A DNA stretch of 12,427 nt. Source: Candidatus Susulua stagnicola (lineage in GTDB: Bacteria; Omnitrophota; Gorgyraeia; Duberdicusellales; 4484-171). A model generated the notes under the pieces. That model searched no databases. It saw nothing but the letters and a program-made list of their open reading frames with translations, and was not told the origin of the DNA. Below are positions 6,754 to 12,427 of this stretch, one piece after another. A program made the translations under genes and the position numbers. The stretch lies in NCBI GenBank assembly GCA_030765735.1, contig JAVCBZ010000020.1, forward strand, positions 1 to 12,427, in the 5' to 3' direction. Each line of letters opens with the position of its first letter. The stretch's first letter is position 1.

Positions 6754-8460
6754 CTAATATTTTAAAACTTCATCAGAACTAGTGACCTTTAATACTTCTT
6801 CTAGAGTAGTTATTCCTTTTTCTAATTTAATTATTCCATCCTCTCTTAAAGTATGCATCCCCAATCTTCTGGCTCCTTTTTTTATTTCGCTTTCTGAGGC
6901 TGAAGTATTTATTAATTTTCTCATCTCTGGCAAAGCTTGCAAATATTCACACAGCGATATTCTGCCTTTATATCCCATATTTTGACAAAAAGAACATCCT
7001 TGAGCTTTATAAACTTCAACATCTTCACTAATTAAGTATTTTTTTCTTACACCAACAGATATTTCGGTTTTCTTTTTACACTTAGGGCAAAGTTTTCTCA
7101 CCAATCTTTGGGTAAGAACTCCAACAAGCGTAGAAGAAAGCAAAAAAGGCTCTACCCCCATATTAATAAGTCGCGTAATTGATCCTGCACTAGTTGTGGT
7201 ATGAAGAGTAGACAAAACCAAATGCCCAGTTAAAGCTGATTTTATGGCCATATCAGCAGTATCAGCATCTCTAATTTCACCAATCATTATTATATCAGGA
7301 TCTTGTCGCAATATAGAACGTAAAGTAGTAGCAAAAGTTAAACCGATATCCGGCTTAATGCTTACTTGATTAATTCCTTTTAACTGATACTCTATTGGAT
7401 CCTCCACAGTAACAATATTCTTTTCTGGGCTATAAATGTGACTTATTATTGAATATAAAGTTGTAGTCTTGCCTGCTCCAGTAGGCCCGCAAGTAAGAAC
7501 CATACCATGGGCTTTTAAACTATCCTCTTTGATTTTTTTGGCTACATCCTCTTCAAACCCTAGAAGATCTAAATTTAAAAGAGCTGTAGTCTTATCCAAA
7601 ACTCTAATTGCAACTTTTTCACCCATGCTTGAGGGCAAAATTGATACTCTAAAATCTACATTCTTACCTAAAATTTTACCTCTAAACCTACCTTCCTGAG
7701 GTAATCTATGTTCAGCGATATTCAAATTACAGATTACTTTTATCCGGGATATTACAAAAGGATGTATTTTTTTAGAAAATCTTTCTACCTCTTTTAAAAC
7801 ACCATCTATGCGCAATCTAATTCTACTTGCTTCTTCTAAAGGCTCTATTAATATGTCTGAAGTTTCCTCTTCAACCGCCATTTTAAGAAAATGATTTGTG
7901 AATTTTAATATCGGCGCATCTTCTATTGACCGAATAATCTCTTCTTGAGTAACTTCTTTCTTGCCTTCCTGTATATATTTTAAATTCTCAGCTTCTTGTC
8001 CTTCTATTATCTCTTCAATAGACTCTGTCGGTACTTGAGCATAGTAACTAGTTATAGCTTCTCTAATTTCCGAAAGTGTTGCTATGACTGGATTTATTTC
8101 ACACTTAGTAATCTTTTTAATATCATCAATAACCAAAACATTTAAGGGATCACCCATGGCTAAAGTGAGAGTATTTCCGATTTTCCCTATTGGTAAAACA
8201 TGGCAATTCCGAGCCATTTTTTCTGGGACCATATCTAAAATTTCTTCGGGAATATTCAAATTAAGAACTCTAATCGGTGGGATTGAAAGATAACCAGATA
8301 AAATGTCTACAAGTTGAGATTCTTTTAAATATCCTAATTTTACAAGCAACTCAACTAACGAACCTTCTCTTTTTTTATGAACCTCAAAAACTTTATCTAA
8401 TTCTTTTTGGCTAATAGCTTTTTTTTCTATCAAATAATCTGTAAATTTTTTTCTTTTCAT
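6754..8460 (-). CDS. pilB: PilB/GspE-family pilus ATPase, first paralogue
   Basis: Paralogue of the ATPase encoded next, of almost equal length (568 residues) and with motifs at the same residue numbers: Walker A GPTGAGKTT (325-333), Asp box TVEDPIEY (351-358), Walker B DIIMIGEIRD (389-398), His box TLHTT (418-422), zinc cysteines C458, C461, C489, C492 (CPKC and CSFC). One oddity is SDILIEP at 201-207, where the family normally has SDIHIEP, so the conserved histidine is a leucine. The N-terminal domain (about 1-140) is GspE_N/MshEN-like in outline (VELLVKLGYLKESQLVDIL), but its first repeat lacks the LG and G positions and both lack the final Gln, so c-di-GMP binding is doubtful. The start ATG lies 26 bases after the stand-alone MshEN gene, with only a weak ribosome binding site. 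Confidence 0.92.
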   Translation of the reverse strand: MKRKKFTDYLIEKKAISQKELDKVFEVHKKREGSLVELLVKLGYLKESQLVDILSGYLSIPPIRVLNLNIPEEILDMVPEKMARNCHVLPIGKIGNTLTLAMGDPLNVLVIDDIKKITKCEINPVIATLSEIREAITSYYAQVPTESIEEIIEGQEAENLKYIQEGKKEVTQEEIIRSIEDAPILKFTNHFLKMAVEEETSDILIEPLEEASRIRLRIDGVLKEVERFSKKIHPFVISRIKVICNLNIAEHRLPQEGRFRGKILGKNVDFRVSILPSSMGEKVAIRVLDKTTALLNLDLLGFEEDVAKKIKEDSLKAHGMVLTCGPTGAGKTTTLYSIISHIYSPEKNIVTVEDPIEYQLKGINQVSIKPDIGLTFATTLRSILRQDPDIIMIGEIRDADTADMAIKSALTGHLVLSTLHTTTSAGSITRLINMGVEPFLLSSTLVGVLTQRLVRKLCPKCKKKTEISVGVRKKYLISEDVEVYKAQGCSFCQNMGYKGRISLCEYLQALPEMRKLINTSASESEIKKGARRLGMHTLREDGIIKLEKGITTLEEVLKVTSSDEVLKY

Positions 8461-8486
8461 AAATCTTGATTAGACAAAAATCAATC

Positions 8487-8933
8487 TTACTTATCAAAAA
8501 ACTTATTTATACACCCACGTATATCCGAAGGCGTACTTACAAATATCTGGATATCACACTGAGTCATATCTTCTAAATCTTCTATAGCTTGAATATTTAA
8601 AGGATTAGCCATGGCAACCGTAAGAGTATTACTTATTTTATCTATAGGAACTAAACAATAATGAGTAGCTACATTCTTAGGAATAATTTTTATAATATCT
8701 TGAGTTACCTCATAATTTTCTAAAGAAAGATAAGGATAACCAAACTGCAATGACAAACAATAAGCAATATCTTCTTCTTTTGCAAACCCCAGCTCTACGA
8801 TTATTTCTCCAATAAGTCCTCCATCACGTTTCTGCTTTTCTAAAGCCTTTAGGAGCTGACTATTGCTTATAACACCCCTTTCCACTAAAATCTGCCCTAA
8901 AGGTTTATCTATTTGTTTATGAAATTTTGCCAT
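8487..8933 (-). CDS. Stand-alone MshEN (GspE_N) domain protein, predicted c-di-GMP reader
   Basis: The 148-residue protein consists only of the N-terminal domain otherwise fused to PilB/GspE/MshE ATPases; there is no Walker A and no ATPase part. Two tandem MshEN-type repeats are visible: LGQILVERGVISNSQLLKAL ending EKQ (about 12-34), then IGEIIVELGFAKEEDIAYCL ending SLQ (about 41-63), each with the LG/IG, L/I, G and terminal Gln positions. These bind c-di-GMP in Vibrio MshE. The second half (about 65-145) is the usual GspE_N alpha/beta lobe with LVPIDKISNTLTVAMANPLN. The ATG is seven bases after the TAG of the degenerate GGDEF gene, with GAAAG as a modest ribosome binding site. Probably co-expressed with that gene and with the ATPases. 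Function in trans on the motor is inference. Confidence 0.85.
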   Translation of the reverse strand: MAKFHKQIDKPLGQILVERGVISNSQLLKALEKQKRDGGLIGEIIVELGFAKEEDIAYCLSLQFGYPYLSLENYEVTQDIIKIIPKNVATHYCLVPIDKISNTLTVAMANPLNIQAIEDLEDMTQCDIQIFVSTPSDIRGCINKFFDK

Positions 8934-8939
8934 TGCTTT

Positions 8940-10250
8940 CTATGTGTTGTTAGATTTTTGAACAAACTCCATAAGTTCTTGTGCAGTAACTCCATGGATA
9001 GGGCTTTCTGCTACAGAAAACTTTAGTTTAATTTCTGAGCCACATGTTTGGCTTAAGCTATTTTTTATCTTTTCACCAATTTCTTGAGATTGTCTTTTAT
9101 TACTCTCAATAAGAATAGCACCTAATTTATTCGGTCCAGTTCTACCAGCAATATCAACTGGTCTTAAAACGCTTTTAAAAATCTTAGCTATTGTCTTAAG
9201 TAATTTTTCCGCTTCAATCATCCCATGTTCCTTTCTAAAATCATTATAATTTATTATTTCTAATTCAATAAACCCACAAGGCCTTTGATAAACAGTAGAT
9301 CTTTTAATCTCTTCATCTAACCTTGTCTTTATCAACTTCTCATTATAAAGCCCTGTCAGATAATCTATAATCTCCAGTTTTTCAATCTTCTCTGAAAATC
9401 TTTCATGCTGCCAAATAAGAATAACATTTTGAGCAAACAAACCTAACATTTCTAAATCATCTTTGCTAAAAGAAAATTCATCTTCATTGTTGCCAACTCC
9501 AATCATCCCTATAATACGCCCCTTGTTATCAATTGGAGCAAAAGCAATATTTTTCATGCTTAATTCTTGAACCCAGTTAGAGAAATTTTTTGGCTTATTA
9601 CGCTCATCTACCACAACTATATCTTTAATACGAGTAAATTCTTTGCTTCTCTTTTTAAAAAAACTATCAATTTTTGTCGAGTCTACACCTACCAAGGCTA
9701 CTGTATCAAATTCATTCTTTATTTTATTTTCTAAAACACAAAAGCAAACCTCAGCTCGAATAAGATGCTTAAGGTTATTAACAATTAATTTGATTACTGA
9801 CTCTGCTGGAGCTTCTTTAGAAAATAAATCATTAGCTTGTAAAATAGTGGAGAGAATAAGCACTGTCCGTGAAACTTCTTTATTTAAATCTTCAGTCATT
9901 TGAGTAAAGTCTCTTAACTGCTCAAACCCTTTCTTAACTTTATTTGAAAGAATACCGATCATATTCTCTAAACTTTGAACTTCATCGGGAATAATTGGAA
10001 CGTTTTCTCCAATATCTTTAAGAGTTTTTCGAGACTGAGCATAGACTTTAGTTATAGATGCAAAAACTTCAAAGACAACCCACCATCCTAATAATACTAC
10101 TATGCTTAAAATTACTTTTGTCCAAAAAGATATATAATAGCCAGAAAAATAGTAAAAAAGAATAATTATCGGCAATATGGAGACTAAAACTATAGCAACA
10201 CAAATCCTTCTTTTTAAACTTAGATTAGATAAAAAAATTCTTATTTTCAC
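8940..10250 (-). CDS. Membrane GAF protein with degenerate GGDEF domain
   Basis: Two membrane helices lie near 17-40 and 45-62, followed by a charged HAMP-like/coiled-coil linker (about 65-130), a GAF-like domain (about 135-283, with IAFAPIDNKGRIIGMIGVG) and a GGDEF-family domain (about 290-436, opening with DYLTGLYNEKLI). The diguanylate cyclase signature is gone: the GGDEF position reads GPNKL (372-376), and the metal-binding stretch reads IELEIINYNDF instead of LDxDxFK. Synthesis of c-di-GMP is therefore unlikely. The inhibitory c-di-GMP site RxxD is kept as RPVD (363-366), exactly five residues before the altered signature, as in active enzymes. I infer a sensor or c-di-GMP effector that regulates pili. 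It starts at a GTG set by GGAGGG (10259-10254), and has its own promoter upstream. Confidence 0.88.
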   Translation of the reverse strand: MKIRIFLSNLSLKRRICVAIVLVSILPIIILFYYFSGYYISFWTKVILSIVVLLGWWVVFEVFASITKVYAQSRKTLKDIGENVPIIPDEVQSLENMIGILSNKVKKGFEQLRDFTQMTEDLNKEVSRTVLILSTILQANDLFSKEAPAESVIKLIVNNLKHLIRAEVCFCVLENKIKNEFDTVALVGVDSTKIDSFFKKRSKEFTRIKDIVVVDERNKPKNFSNWVQELSMKNIAFAPIDNKGRIIGMIGVGNNEDEFSFSKDDLEMLGLFAQNVILIWQHERFSEKIEKLEIIDYLTGLYNEKLIKTRLDEEIKRSTVYQRPCGFIELEIINYNDFRKEHGMIEAEKLLKTIAKIFKSVLRPVDIAGRTGPNKLGAILIESNKRQSQEIGEKIKNSLSQTCGSEIKLKFSVAESPIHGVTAQELMEFVQKSNNT

Positions 10251-10253
10251 CTT

Positions 10254-10259
10254 ACCCTC
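10254..10259 (-). promoter_or_regulatory. Ribosome binding site fixing a GTG start
   Basis: GGAGGG four bases before the GTG at 10250 on the minus strand. This near-consensus Shine-Dalgarno supports the unusual GTG start of the GAF/GGDEF-like gene. Confidence 0.75.
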
Positions 10260-10291
10260 CTTTATCCATTTAGGTTTATTTTTTTAACATA

Positions 10292-10321
10292 AATGTAATC
10301 ACCCTTTATAACCTCTGTCAA
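10292..10321 (-). promoter_or_regulatory. Probable promoter of the GAF/GGDEF-like, MshEN, ATPase operon
   Basis: A full-consensus TTGACA (10321-10316) on the minus strand is followed by either TTACAT after 17 bases (with TG at the extended -10 position) or TACATT after 18 bases. The -10 is weak, four of six at best. It lies in the 127-base gap before the GTG start at 10250. No terminator hairpin was seen after the preceding gene, so read-through from upstream is also possible. Confidence 0.5.
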
Positions 10322-10377
10322 TTAACCAACATTGCAACACTGAGGCATAAATCCTAAATAAGATTATTCAAAAAACA

Positions 10378-10848
10378 TTAAGGAGCAAGACTTTGTGAAA
10401 TAGCTTTAAGCATCCTTAAACGTTTAATTTTTTTCTGCACCGCTTGATTACTCGGCTCTTCCTTCAAAGCACTTTCTGCTTCTTTAAGCCTTTTTTCAAT
10501 ATCTTTGATTTTTCCCTTTGTCTTTTGAGGATCTTCTTTTATTGCTTTTTCTAACTTAGCCCAAGTATTAAGAGATGTTTCGGATTTAATTTTTTTTATT
10601 TTATCTTCCAAAAGTTCATTCCACCCCTCTTGAGTAAGTGGATTTTCTTGCTCTTTAAATATAACCATACCATAATCTTCTGGTTTATCAGGAATTAGTT
10701 CGACACAAACCTTCTTTACCTTTACGTCCTTTTCTTCTACTTTTACCTTAGGGATATTTTTTTCTTGACTTTCTTTGCTCATAGACAATAACAAGATAAC
10801 AATCAGACAAACTAATAAAATACTTAATATTCCTTTTTTCTTAATCAT
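10378..10848 (-). CDS. Unrecognised membrane-anchored coiled-coil protein of the pilus operon
   Basis: I do not recognise this 156-residue protein. A basic start (MIKKK) leads into one membrane helix (about 6-22, GILSILLVCLIVILLLS), which could be an anchor or an uncleaved signal. Then comes a K/E/V-rich stretch (KVKVEEKDVKVKKV), a middle segment with one cysteine (VCVELIPDKPEDYGMVIF), and a helical, highly charged C-terminal half (about 85-150) likely to form a coiled coil (KGKIKDIEKRLKEAESAL). It has no prepilin motif. It is tied to the PilX-like gene by an 8-base overlap and has AGGAG four bases before its ATG. Co-translation suggests a role with the minor pilins, for example as an assembly or stabilising factor; that is inference only. 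Confidence 0.75.
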   Translation of the reverse strand: MIKKKGILSILLVCLIVILLLSMSKESQEKNIPKVKVEEKDVKVKKVCVELIPDKPEDYGMVIFKEQENPLTQEGWNELLEDKIKKIKSETSLNTWAKLEKAIKEDPQKTKGKIKDIEKRLKEAESALKEEPSNQAVQKKIKRLRMLKAISQSLAP

Positions 10849-11968
10849 ATCTCTCCTGCCAATCTGCTACTTCATTCGATATAATACCTGAAGTTGATCC
10901 TAAACGTCCAAAACCCGGTGGTAAATCTCCATTATAAGCTCGATCTGAATAATAAAATTTCTCATTAGTTATTATTTCTAATATACTTATATCTCCTTGA
11001 GCAATGATATTACCTGTAGTAGAGCCCCAATCTAAAATATCTACATAATGAGCATCTTCATGGGTATAAATTATACTCTCATGAGTATTTTGGAAAACTG
11101 AAACTTCACTAAAATCATTCCAAGAAACAGTACTCAAACGAGCATCCTCTTGAACTTGCAAAGGCTGGATATAATTAATTTCGCCAGTAGAAATAATTGT
11201 TAAATCTTCTCCATCTTGCCAAGTGGTATCAAAAAAAATATTTACACCACCTTGACCGGGATTCTCACCCTCAACAAAAATTACCTTCTTGCCAATAAGA
11301 GCTGAATTAGGGAATATATTCACGGTTCCATTTGTTTGTAAATAAACTACTTCTTCTGGTGTATAATCAGCCACTGTTTCCTGACCCATAACAACAAAAT
11401 CATTAAATTCATCAGCTGTTCCACTCTGATCATAATCAGCTATTGGCATAGAAGTTAAATTTGGATCTACGCCTTCTGCTTTATCTTCAAACCAAGCAGA
11501 AGTAAAGACCCCCGACTGAGCAAACTCTCCTGAAATGCGGGTATTACCAAAAACGCTTATGCTGCCAATAAACCCATTTAAGCTTATATCATCACCAGCA
11601 GACATAGTATTTTTAAATGGATAAGAATCAAAAGCAAGTGTAAAACTTAAAGCTTGAGTAGCTGAACCTGATCTAGCTTCTCCTCTAATTTCAACACCTC
11701 CAGACGATACACCTCTTATAACCCTATAGTCTCCACTCGCTAAAGATGCCCAATCTTCGCCATTATAAGCAGAATTATTCATTAACTCGCTATATCCTTT
11801 AGCTGCTGCTGCTTCAGCCAACCAAAAAGCTTTTATAGAATCAACATACCGACTAGCTAGATTACGTTCCTGAATACTACGAATAGTAAAAGCAATGCCA
11901 GTTATACTAAGGAATACGGTTATAATAATAGCTGTTATTAAAGCCACTGCTTTCTTTTTTTTAATCAT
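10841..11968 (-). CDS. PilX/GspK-like minor pilin with long extracellular domain
   Basis: The N-terminus MIKKKKAVALITAIIITVF is a short basic leader followed by a long hydrophobic helix (about 6-28) and then IRSIQERNLASRYVDSIKAFWLAEAAAAKGYSEL, where the 'A..LAEA...kg' segment is the hallmark of PilX-type minor pilins. There is no G^FTLVE: cleavage would fall after Ala7 and the Glu at mature position 5 is missing, as is normal for GspK/PilX. The remaining 300 residues are rich in short strands with repeated turns (GSISVFGNTRISGEFAQSGVF, NGTVNIFPNSALIGKKVIFVEG, NIIAQGDISILEIITN), suggesting a beta-solenoid-like surface domain. AAGGTGAG just before the ATG and an 8-base overlap with the pilin remnant upstream show operon coupling. 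A role at the pilus tip or in adhesion is inference. Confidence 0.8.
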   Translation of the reverse strand: MIKKKKAVALITAIIITVFLSITGIAFTIRSIQERNLASRYVDSIKAFWLAEAAAAKGYSELMNNSAYNGEDWASLASGDYRVIRGVSSGGVEIRGEARSGSATQALSFTLAFDSYPFKNTMSAGDDISLNGFIGSISVFGNTRISGEFAQSGVFTSAWFEDKAEGVDPNLTSMPIADYDQSGTADEFNDFVVMGQETVADYTPEEVVYLQTNGTVNIFPNSALIGKKVIFVEGENPGQGGVNIFFDTTWQDGEDLTIISTGEINYIQPLQVQEDARLSTVSWNDFSEVSVFQNTHESIIYTHEDAHYVDILDWGSTTGNIIAQGDISILEIITNEKFYYSDRAYNGDLPPGFGRLGSTSGIISNEVADWQERYD

Positions 11969-12314
11969 TTCTCACCTTTGCTTTTGTTCCTAAAGAAAAA
12001 TCTAAAGATCGTCCTCGAGAATCTTTATTGGCTTGAAGTTTAACTTCTACGATATCATAGGTAGCATTGCAACTGCAGTTTCCATCCCCATGGACACAAC
12101 AAAAGTATACCCGATCAATATCACTAGCTAAAATTCTTTGGCCACTAGATGAATCTTGACGAATGATCTGCTTAGTAACGCTATCATGAAAAAACAAAAC
12201 ATTATTTTTGGTAGGCGTATTAAAAGTAATCTGGTTACAGTTATCTGGAGATAAAAGACTATCACACCCTACAGCCATAGAAATGCTAGCAAGGCTAGCC
12301 TCGTAATCGGTGAG
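11961..12314 (-). pseudogene. Remnant of a PilW/GspJ-like minor pilin lacking its N-terminus
   Basis: The frame from the first ATG (12278) gives 105 residues, and it remains open upstream to an in-frame TGA at 12317-12315. It contains a strand-rich pilin-like domain with five cysteines (CDSLLSPDNC, CCVHGDGNCSC) and ends FSLGTKAKVRND, a usual ending of PilW-type minor pilins. The prepilin leader and assembly helix are missing and no minus-strand frame up to the window edge supplies them. No Shine-Dalgarno precedes the ATG. The residues upstream of that ATG (EASLASIS) read like normal PilW sequence back to about 12302, after which it turns non-pilin. The 3' end is intact and overlaps the PilX-like gene by 8 bases. 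I infer a 5' truncation by insertion, rearrangement or misassembly. A short functional protein is the less likely alternative. Confidence 0.65.
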
Positions 12315-12336
12315 TCAATGGGGGTGTAGCAAGACG

Positions 12337-12369
12337 ATCGAAGGATTTTTCCCTTCGATTTATTTTTTT
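12337..12369 (+). terminator. Plus-strand intrinsic terminator-like hairpin
   Basis: ATCGAAGG (12337-12344) pairs perfectly with CCTTCGAT (12352-12359) across a 7-base loop and is followed on the plus strand by a T-rich run to 12369. It works only for plus-strand transcription, yet no plus-strand gene is seen before it. It may shield the following promoter from read-through, as terminator hairpins near the ends of some insertion sequences do. Confidence 0.7.
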
Positions 12370-12371
12370 GC

Positions 12372-12400
12372 TTGACAGTATCAGTTATGTATTGTATAAT
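12372..12400 (+). promoter_or_regulatory. Perfect-consensus sigma70 promoter
   Basis: TTGACA (12372-12377), a 17-base spacer and TATAAT (12395-12400) match the consensus at all twelve positions on the plus strand. It points away from the pilus genes. Transcription would begin near 12407, only about three bases before the ATG at 12410. Confidence 0.9.
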
Positions 12401-12411
12401 ATTGATACAAT
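12391..12411. repeat. Inverted repeat over the -10 and start site (possible operator)
   Basis: ATTGTAT (12391-12397) and ATACAAT (12405-12411) are perfect inverted copies separated by seven bases. They straddle the -10 box and the predicted transcription start. A second, wider pair, GTATCA (12378-12383) and TGATAC (12403-12408), overlaps it. Such placement suits a repressor that blocks the promoter, perhaps the product of the gene itself. Confidence 0.5.
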
Positions 12412-12427
12412 GAAACATAAGCAGAAA
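12410..12427 (+). CDS. Start of an unidentified plus-strand gene (partial)
   Basis: ATG at 12410 opens a frame (MKHKQK) that remains open to the window edge. It follows the perfect promoter by ten bases after the -10, so the mRNA would be leaderless or nearly so, and there is no ribosome binding site. Six residues are too few to name a family. A start further downstream is equally possible. Confidence 0.35.

Noticed and set aside
8940..10250. Active diguanylate cyclase
   Set aside because: The GGDEF motif is replaced by GPNKL and the metal-binding aspartates are altered, so activity is unlikely.
12285..12299. Double GCTAGC palindrome as a recombination site
   Set aside because: It is explained by the codons for Ala-Ser-Leu-Ala-Ser in the pilin frame; no other site features accompany it.
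12279..12427. Group II intron 3' end next to the broken pilin gene
   Set aside because: The bases before the junction end in AC as such introns do, but no domain V hairpin with the AGC triad is present on the minus strand.

Overview
The window is almost entirely a type IV pilus (T4P) assembly locus. All recognisable pilus genes lie on the minus strand, so they read from high to low coordinates. The organism is a Gram-negative (diderm) bacterium, because the locus encodes a secretin (PilQ) and its periplasmic partner PilP. The DNA is AT-rich. The layout resembles that of uncultivated candidate-phylum bacteria such as Omnitrophota, but that placement is inference from style and not proven. There are no rRNA, tRNA or CRISPR elements.

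Layout in the direction of transcription. (1) 12427-12303: non-pilin sequence on the plus strand, holding a terminator hairpin, a near-perfect sigma70 promoter with an inverted repeat over its -10, and the first codons of a plus-strand gene. It meets a pilin remnant that has lost its N-terminus (11961-12314), so the 5' end of the pilin operon looks broken by an insertion, a rearrangement or an assembly join. (2) 11968-10378: a PilX/GspK-like minor pilin and an unrecognised membrane-anchored coiled-coil protein, each joined to the gene before it by the same 8-base overlap ATGATTAA. (3) 10321-8487: a new promoter, a membrane GAF plus degenerate GGDEF protein, and a stand-alone MshEN domain. (4) 8460-3728: two PilB/GspE-type ATPases in tandem and the PilC platform protein. 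(5) 3725-3121: the major pilin, with its own promoter, a leader that may be structured, a strong ribosome binding site and an intrinsic terminator. (6) 3065-1: a further promoter and the alignment complex pilM-pilN-pilO-pilP-pilQ. These five genes all overlap by 4 to 13 bases, and pilQ runs off the window.

How it works together. PilQ forms the outer-membrane pore. PilM, PilN, PilO and PilP connect it to the inner-membrane motor. PilC and the PilB ATPases polymerise the major pilin, and the PilX-like and PilW-like proteins would be minor or priming pilins. Neither ATPase is PilT-like, and no prepilin peptidase is present, so retraction and pilin processing must be encoded elsewhere or be absent.

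The most interesting part is the possible c-di-GMP module. The GGDEF protein has lost its catalytic signature (GPNKL in place of GGDEF) but keeps an exactly spaced RxxD inhibitory site. The next gene is a free MshEN domain with well-kept c-di-GMP-type motifs, while the N-terminal domains of both ATPases have lost them. This suggests a two-protein c-di-GMP reader acting in trans on the pilus motor.
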